Assembly (NCBI GenBank): GCA_907164885.2
Contig: OU015491.1
Location: 116,464,288 to 116,528,287, forward strand
Reading direction: 5' to 3'
Length of the DNA stretch: 64,000 nt
Source of the DNA: Dolomedes plantarius
Lineage: Eukaryota > Arthropoda > Arachnida > Araneae > Dolomedidae
Numbering within the stretch: position 1 is the stretch's first letter; each line of letters begins with the position of its first letter. The notes under the pieces are model-generated. The model ran no database searches and had not been told where the DNA came from. It was given only the letters and a program-made list of their open reading frames with translations. This document shows positions 21,091 through 31,499 of the stretch, piece by piece. The position numbers and the translations under genes were made by a program.

Positions 21091-22252
21091 GGAGTAGCCA
21101 TGTGCTACTGAATGAAACCACTTACCGCGCCACCTGGTGGAAAACCGTGGAGTTAGCATTCCTATCTTGAAATCGAAACGAGATAGAGAAAAAAAAGTGA
21201 TTTACAAAGTTGTAGAAAATCATCGATTTAGTACGAAAAGATACCTTATGGACATTAATGCAAAGAATAGAACGGTTAAAACGCGCATTTGTTTTTTCGT
21301 GATTTCCTAAACTGTGACGTGACAAAAGGATCTGGGAAAGAAAAAAACAACTAATTTTAACAATATACCTTTATTTGAGATGTTGCAACTTCTCACCGTC
21401 AGCTGCAATACACATTTGGATCTTCGTTTGAATCTCACGTTGCACACGTTGGAGCATAGAGCGTGACACGTTGGCACAAGCGTTCGTAATGCGTCGTTTA
21501 AGGTCCTGCAATGTTTGTGGAGGGTTCGCATACACCTGCTGTTTCAGGTATCCCCACAGGAAAAAGTCCAGTGGAGTAAGATCAGGCGAACGTGGAGGCC
21601 ACTCTTCGGAACCGCCATACCCAATTATTTGGTCCCCGAATTCCTTGACGAGGTACTGCTTCACTGGAGATCTCAGCTTTGGAATACTCAGCCATGACCA
21701 CGAGCATCAACATACTACAATCCCAAGAAGATATCTCTTTTATAGCTGTCTCAGGTGAACAAGCGTGACGTTTCTTACGTATTTGCATACGGCAAAAATT
21801 TCGAACACCAAGCGCAAGTTGCGTTGAGTTGATGCGACACTATTTTACACGATCTACGTATTGTCTACTCTGTTTATAAAGACAATCAGTACAAGGATGA
21901 AACCCTCGAGGTTTGAACCGCGGTCCTTTTGATTTGGGATCAAAAGAGATATACCACTGTGCACATTGCGGTGTCGTGTTTTGCCCGAAAAATAATCATT
22001 TCTCCTTTCGTTCAAGTTTCGTGACGTCACAGTGTAGGAAATCACGAAAAAACAAATCCGCGTTTTAACCATTCTATTCTTTGCATTAATGTCCACAAGG
22101 TATCTTTTCGTACTAAATAGATGATTTTCTACAACTTTGTAAATCACTTTTTTTCCCTATCTCGTTCCGTTTTCGAGATAGGAATGTTAACTCGGCAGTT
22201 TTCCAACAGGTGGCGAGGTAGATGGTTTCATTCAGTAGCGCATGGCTACTTT
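21091..22252 (-). mobile_element. Long-TIR Tc1/mariner-like element, internally deleted
   Basis: Left arm 21091-21322 and right arm 22018-22252 are inverted copies (AGTAGCCATGTGCTACTGAA / AGTAGCCATGCGCTACTGAA; then GCGCCACCTGGTGGAAAAC / TCGCCACCTGTTGGAAAAC, with GATTTACAAAGTTGTAGAAA in both). The arms are about 225 bp. Inside, only the C-terminal third of a DDE transposase remains. Confidence 0.75.
21371..21664 (-). pseudogene. C-terminal part of a mariner-like transposase
   Basis: It reads MKQYLVKEFGDQIIGYGG, then EEWPPRSPDLTPLDFFLWGY (the SPDLTPLDFFLWG block carrying the last catalytic Asp), LKQQVYANPPQTLQDLKRRI and VQREIQTKIQMCIAADGEKL. This is the end of transposases that insects and chelicerates carry in large numbers. 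The DNA-binding part and the first two catalytic positions are absent. It lies between the 225-bp inverted arms, so the element depends on another copy for movement, if it moves at all. Confidence 0.8.
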
Positions 22253-22261
22253 ACTATACCT

Positions 22262-22335
22262 AGACACCATTATGAATATTGCAGCAGCCGTTCCGAAGTT
22301 AAGCGGGTGGGAAGGGACTTTAGTGGGCATACTGT
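22262..22335 (+). other. Possible 5S rRNA-like fragment
   Basis: GTTCCGAAGTTAAGCGGGTG followed by GGAAGGGACTTTAGTGGGCA resembles the internal part of 5S rRNA (CCGAAGTTAAGC...GGTTAGTACTTGGATGGG), and the upstream ACACCATTATGAATATTGC could be a decayed CACGNTGAATACA. The match is short and gapped. It may be chance or a 5S-derived SINE head. Confidence 0.25.
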
Positions 22336-22339
22336 ATAT

Positions 22340-22900
22340 ATAGATAGATTGGTATATTTCAGTGATTTTTGGAAATATTGTAACACTTTTACTTAAGAAC
22401 ACAGGTAAGTGTCACAGTAGTATACAGTTTAAAGGATATTAAAATACATTTAGTTTAATTGAGTATAGGGTCTCTGGCGTAAGCACTAAATTGTACTAAA
22501 AATTTATAAAAAATTCCTTATACTCGTATTTGAAAATGTTATGAAATTTTTACCAAATTTATATTTGTTTTCATGCTGTTATATCACATTTGAACTAAAA
22601 ATATATGTATATAATCAGAACTGTATACATTTGAAAAAAAGTGATTCGAACATAGGTCGATACCTAAATATGAGGGACAGCATTATGTAAAAATCTCTCG
22701 TATACGCCGCCTGTTAAAGACAGTTTCCAATCCTGAATTTAAAAAGTGTGCTACTACAATGCTTTTCTTATCCCTCAGACGTTTTAAAATTTTTGAATAA
22801 ACCAAAATAAGTTATGATTTTTAAATGCTGTATTTTATTGAAAATTTACTCGTTTTTCTATGTTTAATTTACTAAGATTAACTTATTTTATATAAAATTT
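22340..22900. other. AT-rich, nothing recognised
   Basis: No ORF or repeat shared with the rest of the window. Confidence 0.4.
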
Positions 22901-22906
22901 ATTTTT

Positions 22907-23330
22907 ACCATGTTTTTATTAACTTGCTTTCTTGTTTGTTTGTGTGTTTGTCCCTTACAAATCTTGCAATCGATTTTTAACTAACTTCCCGACTAGCTAG
23001 ACATTTGAAACTTTTAGATTAGCTCAGAATACGATGACAATGCATTTTATTAACACTTAGCCATCTTTAAGCAGAATTAAATTAATTTTCAGTTATTTTC
23101 AGTTAATTTTGCTTTGTAGACTGGTGCAGCCATCTATCGGCTGGGACGGGAATGAAAAGTTAAACGCAAGTTAACTTCCAATTAACTTCATTTTCTTTCA
23201 AGTTGATGGGATAATTCATCAAAAAAATTTTTATAAAGTATTTATTAATACATAGAATTGTCAAGTTTATATGATTCAACAGGAAATTTAAAAACATCGT
23301 ATATGAAAAGTTCTTTTATCTTGTAATTAT
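22907..23330 (+). repeat. Dispersed ~420-bp repeat, copy 1
   Basis: Starts ACCATGTTTTTATTAACTTG and ends TTTTATCTTGTAATTAT. Internal landmarks are CCCGACTAGCTAGACATTTG, ACACTTAGCCATCTTTAAGC, GTGCAGCCATCTATCGG and CAAGTTGATGGGATAATTCA. Four other copies lie at 24570, 38093, 42470 and 63236 (reverse). No long TIR and no coding capacity; class not assigned. Confidence 0.9.
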
Positions 23331-23335
23331 AATTG

Positions 23336-24415
23336 CTTATTTTCAAGTTTATATTATTGTTTTAAATCGGAAAATGAAGCTAATATTAATATTCCGGGCA
23401 CTACATTATTTTATGCGAACTTCATATTGATATGACAATTGCTCTGAAAAAAAGCAATATGGAAAGCCGTGTCGAACTATGATTGATATTTTTGCTTCCT
23501 AAAGTGCGTATGAGAGAAGAAGAAAAACGATAAATATTATTTGCAGCACGTTTAAAAAATATTTCTTATCTATTAAGAGGCTAACTTCCTTTCTTCCAAG
23601 CGAATAAATCCCATTTGTCAATATTAGTTTTAGATCCACAGTTTGAAAAAAAAATTTACGTTCTAATATCAGTGTTTCAGTTGGGATTTTAAGAGTTTAT
23701 ATAATTGCAGGATTAAAAATTTATAAAGTCTTGTAAGGCAGCATTTAAAACGTAAGAAAACGCCGATTTTAAAAACCACAGTAATGTTTTTATATCATAA
23801 TCCATTGCTTTGAGGATCTTGAATAATACTAAACAAAGTTTAGGATTTCAAAAATGTTTCAGAATTATGAGACACCCAATCATAGAACATAACGTGGAGT
23901 ACATTACTTATATTAGGAATTTCAGTTTTCCATTTCCCCTTTACGAGGCATAGTCAAGAGCAAGGTAGAAGTACTGACGTCTAAGTCACTAATTTGATCA
24001 GTGCATTTAAACGCTATTGAGAAACACTTGTTTCTGGAGGGGATAGGATATTTAAATCAATTTGCTCGAAGAAAATATATTATCAAATAAATTCAAATAC
24101 CCAAGACATTTTGGCAAGCCCTCCCTATACAAGGCATCTAGTTATCCCTCGTCAGGCAAAAGAGGACCGAAGCGCTCCTAAACCGACAACTTTATTTATG
24201 GTCTGCGGTGACACGAAATGGGAACTATTCCTTCTCCTCTCCCATTTCCGAGCGTTAAGATCATTATTATTGAGCCTCGCATTCTCCCCCGTCAGAGAGA
24301 ATTTGAGGGCCCATTGCCGCAAATCGAAATCGTCCTATTTTAATTAGGTGTCACAATGACATTTTAATCTTCGCCACATTTTCATTCCTTTCCTTTACAT
24401 TTTTCTTTCACGTTT
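23336..24415. other. Unremarkable stretch with a 78-codon ORF
   Basis: The ORF at 24111-24347 (MASPPYTRHLVIPRQAKEDR...) has no domain I recognise and lies in locally G+C-richer DNA. Nothing else is supported. Confidence 0.3.
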
Positions 24416-24419
24416 AAAA

Positions 24420-24498
24420 TAACGTGGTTGTTCGGGAATCGAACTCAAAGCCTCGTGCATTCTGGACAAGTGTACTGTACTACCATACCACGGGGCAT
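24420..24498 (-). pseudogene. tRNA-like sequence, degenerate
   Basis: On the minus strand it reads TGCCCCGTGGTATGGTAGTA ... GAGTTCGATTCCCGAACAAC. GAGTTCGATTCCC is a good B box and CGTGGTATGGTAG a fair A box. The anticodon arm does not fold into a normal 7-nt loop, and the acceptor arm is weak. A tRNA pseudogene or a SINE head is likely. Confidence 0.45.
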
Positions 24499-24569
24499 AT
24501 ATGACACACTGTAAACCTCAGAATTTGAAGCACAGATAAAGTCCACCCAGTATGTACTATTTTTTTTTA

Positions 24570-25013
24570 ACCATGTTTTTATTAACTCACTTTCTTGTTT
24601 GTTTGTTTGTGTGTGTGTTTGTCCGGTACAAATCCTGAAATCGAATTTTAACTAACTTCCCGACTAGCTAGACATTTGAAAATTTTAGAATAGCTCAGAA
24701 CACGATGACAATGCATTATTTTAATACTTTTAGCCATCTTTAAGCAGAATTGAATTCTTTTTCAGTTAATTTTGTTTTGAAGAATGGTGCAGCCATCGGG
24801 ACGGGAACGAAAAGTTAAACGCAAGTTAACTTCCAATTCTCGAGCTAAACGATTGATTACGCATTTTATCATTTTCTTTCAAGTTGATGGGATAATTCAT
24901 CAAAAAAATTTTACAAAAGTATTTATTAATACATCGAATTGTCAAATTTATATGATTCAACAGAAAATTTGAAAACATGGTACATAAAAAGTTCTTTTTA
25001 TCTTGTAATTATT
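24570..25013 (+). repeat. Dispersed ~420-bp repeat, copy 2
   Basis: Same landmarks and same ends as copy 1, with a few small indels. The 62-codon ORF at 24784-24972 is an artefact of the repeat. Confidence 0.9.
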
Positions 25014-25019
25014 CAACTT

Positions 25020-25425
25020 ACCTTTATTCGAATTCATAATGCAGTTTAATAATGAGCAATTTAGCTTCTTTGAGTTTTAACGTCGTGTATTAGGATTGTG
25101 CTGTATATGTCATGTAAATTAGTCAGGGACTAAAATATTCCTAGACAGTATCCGTTTTTAGAAATTTCAGGTAATACCAATTTTCCACGTCATTTCTTAA
25201 ACGCTTCTAATGGCCGATTTCCATTGATGGGTCATAAATCTCGGATCATCAGATTTGTAGATTATGTTTATCCCATTAAGCTTCCCTTTCTAAAGTAATG
25301 AAGTCTAACTCTGAATGCCTATTCTTGCACCATACCTGCCTTTCTTTTTGAGCCTCAGCGACACAGGATGTTGACCATTTCACGAAATTATTTATTCATT
25401 TTTTGACGATGCCCAATTTTTTCCC
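25020..25425. other. Nothing recognised
   Basis: AT-rich, no coding or repeat signal. Confidence 0.4.
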
Positions 25426-25429
25426 CTTT

Positions 25430-25575
25430 TTGTCATGTGTTTTTCTAACTGTCCATTATTATTCGTCTTATTTGTCGGACGCCACTATTAAGATCAACTG
25501 CCGAGGTCGCGTTTAGAACCAAGGATCTTCCGATCGGCAAATTGTTCTGTATCCAGCTGAGCCACCCTTGTGATG
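25430..25575 (-). repeat. tRNA-derived SINE fragment
   Basis: On the minus strand, GGGTGGCTCAGCTGGATACA is an A-box-like tRNA 5' end, followed about 30 nt later by CCTTGGTTCTAAACGCGACC (degenerate B box), then a unique part ending AATAATGGACAGTTAG, shared with 11193-11300. Confidence 0.6.
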
Positions 25576-25579
25576 TGAA

Positions 25580-26270
25580 GAAATCTCATTTTGGATGCCT
25601 TTTTTTTTTTACATCTCGATAACAAAGTATCGCCCTTTACTGCAGAAATAATATATCAATGTAAGTTAAACATTTTAATGTTTACTATAAAACATGAAAC
25701 TGATCTGCTATTTGGATTAAGAATGTGATGAAAAGAGCCACAAGATGCATTTCGTTTGAATTTCGTCTTTTCCAATTTACGACTTGCACAGAAGTGCACA
25801 TTTTCTTTTAAAAAGCAGTAATGAATAAATAAATTCCTATTAACAGCAATCTGAATTTGGCACTTTTAATAATGCCTTTTTTAATGGGGATTCTTCATAT
25901 TTCTATCGAATTTAGTATAATTTCAGTATTGGAATTTCAACGGAGAGTATGACATGCTAAGCTAAGACCCTGAAGTTTTGAGAGAACATTACTCCAGCCT
26001 CCTAAAGCCTTAGCTCTAACGCCTTCTCCAAGAAGATCAGTAATCTGTAGAAATATAAAATTTGGAGGATCCTGATCACTTCGAAAGTTTCTATCCCTCA
26101 ACCTCACTTATCTGCTCTTTAATAGACACTTTAATCAATTATTCAACGCTGTACTGTGTAAAATGATGGGCAGATCAATAATAGCTTATTTTGACTATTA
26201 ATACGATATTTTTAAGAAAAAAAAGTTTGCTCAAACTGGGAGTATTCAATCTGGATCCCGCAGCCCATAG
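25580..26270. other. Nothing recognised
   Basis: AT-rich, no supported features apart from the T-run at 25601-25610. Confidence 0.4.
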
Positions 26271-26281
26271 GTACCTCACTG

Positions 26282-26751
26282 CAGGCCCTGATTTTCCAAA
26301 AGGTCCGGTCGGCTTAGGAGCCCCCGAATGTTGGGGACCCTCCAAAAATTTTAATTTTAAAACGAAAAAAAGAAAAAATTCCCAATTCAATTTTTCTTTT
26401 AATTTTACCTTTTTTAATAAAATTTTTTTTATATATCCTTTCCAATTTTATTGATTGATTGGTTCATCATATGTATGTTATAGTGTATATAAGGGATTAA
26501 TAAGTTTTTCTGGTTGCATTGTATTGGTGTTTTAAGGACGAAGTTAATAATGTTGTATTGCTTTTTGTTATTTGATAATGTTCTAGGCTTCTAATAGCCA
26601 ATTCTTGGTAAAGTGGTAGTTTCACAATGATTCATGATTATTTTTTTTTGTGTGTCAATTTTGGAAATTTTGCACCTACATCACTGTTAGGGGGGGGGGG
26701 GGCCCATCCCGAGTTGTGCCTATAGACAAGAATTTTCTAAATCGGGCCCTG
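26282..26751 (-). mobile_element. hAT MITE, family 1, copy 2, with exact 8-bp target duplication
   Basis: Inverse of 13071-13552. CCTCACTG flanks both ends exactly (26274-26281 and 26752-26759). The guanine run at 26690-26702 corresponds to GGGGGCCCCC in the other copy. The short ORFs here are incidental. Confidence 0.9.
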
Positions 26752-26953
26752 CCTCACTGACTGTATTTCCATGGTCCTCTGGACCATCTCACGTCATTTT
26801 AAGTTAAAATGGATATAAATAATTTGAAAAAGCAGTGAGATTGGAGGACTGAGAACGAAACGGGGAAGAATACCCACTAGCTGAGAGAAAAAGATTTTAG
26901 TGAAGAATTTTTTTTCCTTATACTTATTTGTCTCTTCGTTACTTTTAAGTCTG

Positions 26954-28293
<1,340 letters not shown>

Positions 28294-28319
28294 ATGAACT
28301 ATATTAACAAAGAACACAG

Positions 28320-29960
28320 AATTAAAGACTTAAACAGGTTTCTAACAGGAAAAAATATACAGAGAAGGAGATCTTGTTATCATATGTGATAACACGTGAA
28401 ACTTTAGTTGAATAAAAGAATGCTTAGTTTCTCATGAGACTGATGCAATGACGGCACACATCTTTACTGCAATGTGAGTACCTTATTAAGAGTAAATTTT
28501 GAGAACTACAGAACTGAGGATTGGTTTTATATAAATAGTGTCTTTTCTCTGTGTTATAGAGTAGAAAATATATAGCTACAGTATATGATTTCGGCAATTC
28601 CTTTGACTAGCGTGTGACACCCGTAAGCTTCATTGTGGCCATTGGTTAGCTTTTAGTTGGGGGTGTGGGTGGGTGGGGGGCTTTGTTTAATACATGGAGT
28701 TTCAAAATTCATTGCTAAATAGTACCTACAGTAAAAAAATTCATTTTCTGATATTCTAAGTAAAACGCAGTGTTTTTGTTTCTATTTTAAAACCCCTATG
28801 TAATTTTACTGTATCTCATGAAAATAAAATACTTTCGTTTGTAAAACTTATTTCAAGAAAAGTTCGTAACATTTTAAAATAAAGCGTTTAACGCTAGGGC
28901 TAAACATAACTATACATAAAATTATATTTAAAGTCTGGTCATTTAATAAGGATTACGTTATTCACTGAATAACTGAAGAACAAATTACGACCCTATTTGT
29001 TTTAAAAGAAAAAAAAGGGAAATATTTATCAACTTAATTTATAACAAATACTTACAAATAGAAAAAAAACGGTAGATTTCTTTGCAAGTATGACATGATA
29101 AAAAACAGAAACAACCTTCATTGAATGCCACGTCCCAACTACCACAAATGCAGTCTTTTGGGAAAACGCCAAGTCACTCCAATTGTTAAATAATTTATTT
29201 AGCGATTCAAAAAGATTATAGATGTTTCCTGATGAATACTAATTGGCTTTCAGCAGAAAACTTTATTTGACATAAATGATTATTTTCTGACGGAAAAGAA
29301 AATAAAGTAGCTAGAATTTTCTCATCTCATGTAAAAAAAATTTGAAGAATAATTTCATCCGTAATATAAAATTAACGCTTTTTTTATAAACTCTGAATAT
29401 TTAATAAAATCCCGGTAATCATTAGAACCCAAAGATGGCTTTTTACTCATTGCTTTTAACTGACTGAATTTCAAGTGATACAGCGAAGTATGGATACTTT
29501 TATTCAAAATTAATCATACAGAGTGATAAAGATGAAGTGTCGAGTCTTCAAGGTCAATGTAGTAGGGTTTACAGAGTTCCTAAGCAATGCGAAGCATTGC
29601 CCTGCTTTCACCTCCAAACGGATAATGAATTAACAAACTTATAGTAATTTTCTGAAGTAAACGAGCTGCCAAACATGAATTTGGAAAAATCGCACGGCTG
29701 CCGCCTGGATCCGTGATCGGTCCTAGCTTTGGTCTGCGAAGAAAATTCCGTTTCCCCATACAGCAGGGGTAAACCGATAACAGTGTGCTAAAGAACAGAT
29801 ACCTTGACGGTGACTTTTTCTAAATTGAAACGAAATGACCGCTTCCAATCATGAGATTGAGTATTGGTCTACTGGCTCCATTTATAGGCAGGGCAGGGAA
29901 CCATAATCGGTTTCCCAAAAGGGATGTTTTTGCAGTATTAAAGCACTTATGTTGAGATAA
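28320..29960. other. Long stretch without genes
   Basis: AT-rich. Only the G-rich tract at 28659 stands out. Confidence 0.4.
28659..28680 (+). other. G-quadruplex-capable tract
   Basis: Four G-runs of 3-6 with 1-3 nt loops: GGGGGTGTGGGTGGGTGGGG (runs on to GGGGGG). In DNA this AT-rich such a tract is rare. Confidence 0.7.
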
Positions 29961-29969
29961 AAGAAGGAA

Positions 29970-30340
29970 TTAAAGGATTTGATAGACGTGGAGTCTAGCT
30001 TCATAAGGAGAAGGCTCGACCAACACGTGCCCAATTAGGTATCGAGGCTTGTAGACTCCTGGTATAACGTGGCGTGTAGTAGTTATAACGTGGTTTAGTG
30101 CAGTTTGTGGAGTAGAGATACAAAGGGACTGGCCGCATTCACAGTTTGTCACAGGGAGAAATCATTCGCTCTTTCAAGGATCATGGATTATTAAAAAAAA
30201 AAAAGAGGGTAAACAAGCTTTCTATTTTTAAAAATTGCTTTCCCTATCGATATTGACATTTTGACAGATGACAACAACAAAATTTGAAATGAATTAGTCA
30301 CTCTCAAGGTGAAAAGTCTTAATGATGAAACTCACAATAA
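29970..30340. other. Unrecognised stretch with a 60-codon minus-strand ORF
   Basis: 30152-29970 encodes MTNCECGQSLCISTPQTALN...; the CxCGQ start is reminiscent of zinc-knuckle ends of retrotransposons, but nothing else supports this. Confidence 0.2.
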
Positions 30341-30346
30341 AATGTA

Positions 30347-30531
30347 CCGTATTTTTCAGACCATAAGACGCACCTCAAATTTATGGGAGGATTTTTAAAA
30401 AAGAAATTTTTTTATTTTGTTAGGTATATAAAGATATTTCAATTCCTTACTTAATAAAGATAAAAAATATGTATAATAAATATAATAAATAATAAATAAT
30501 AAATAATATATATATATAATATAAAATAAAT

Positions 30532-30563
<32 letters not shown>

Positions 30564-30671
30564 ACAAAATATTATTTTTATTTTAATATTACCCTTGAAT
30601 CATAAGACCTACCTCAATTTTAAGTCGATTTTTTATGTAAAAAGGTACGTCTTATGGTCCGAAAAATAAGG
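30347..30671. mobile_element. TA-flanked MITE with 'CCGTATTTTTC...CCATAAGACGCAC' termini
   Basis: Left end CCGTATTTTTCAGACCATAA and reversed right end CCTTATTTTTCGGACCATAA; TA on both sides (30345-30346, 30672-30673). The centre is (TA)/(TAAA)-rich. I recall near-identical termini from MITEs in distant animals, which would be worth checking for horizontal transfer. Confidence 0.8.
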
Positions 30672-30679
30672 TAATAAAA

Positions 30680-31420
30680 TACAAATCGGGGACTGTAAAA
30701 GATTAGAATTTGACGAAATTCGTTTTACTACATTTCTATTCATTAAAACTAATTAAAATTAAATAACAATTATTCAATCATTCTGTGGTTACTGAATTTT
30801 AACAAATTTTCAACACGCATGCTACACATCTTATCCACAAAGAACATTACATACGTAAAAATTGGAAAACTGTTGAAATTAAAATTAAAAATATTACCCC
30901 TGGCAACTTACTTTTATTTTAATATCTGCTTAGGAGATAAAATAATAAGATAAATTTCCTCTGAGACGTACATTGAAATAAAAAAGCTTTTAGAGTGATT
31001 CTTGAAGTGATAAATGCTTATCAATGGCTCTAAAGCTATGCGTTAAGCAACTTTCTCCCGATAATCTCCCATACGTCTGAAACACGCCAGAAAATCAGCG
31101 ATAGATAGCGGAAAAGAAACGTCTGGAGTCGATAGCTAACAATTTTATCACACTTCATCGAAAGATGAGATAGCAGTCGAATGATAAGATTGACGCATAC
31201 TGACGATGGATTAAAAGGTATGCTAAAACGTATTCCTCTTTTTATTGTTCTCTGCAAAGCAACAGGTCGTTTTCTAGATGGTATCAATATATTAATGTTT
31301 TTAAGTGTTGAATAGTTTAATTTTTTTTAACTGAATCGGTAACACAATCATAGGGTAGGGAGGTGGGGAGGGAGGATTTAGAATCAATTTAAAATACTCA
31401 TAACTGTTTATCCTTCCCCC
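30680..31420. other. Nothing recognised
   Basis: AT-rich; the 83-codon minus ORF at 31036-31287 has no familiar motif. Confidence 0.4.
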
Positions 31421-31422
31421 TG

Positions 31423-31442
31423 CTGCCTTCTGCAGAAGGCAG
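31423..31442. repeat. Perfect 20-bp palindrome
   Basis: CTGCCTTCTGCAGAAGGCAG, no loop. Confidence 0.9.
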
Positions 31443-31499
31443 TCAAACTTTAGAGGCTAGAGCCTGTAATCTTTTTGTACATATGTATGCATGTACAAT

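Noticed and set aside
24111..24347. ORF with MASPPYTRHLVIPRQ... as a gene
   Set aside because: No recognisable domain, no splice signals in register, single short frame; kept only as a note.
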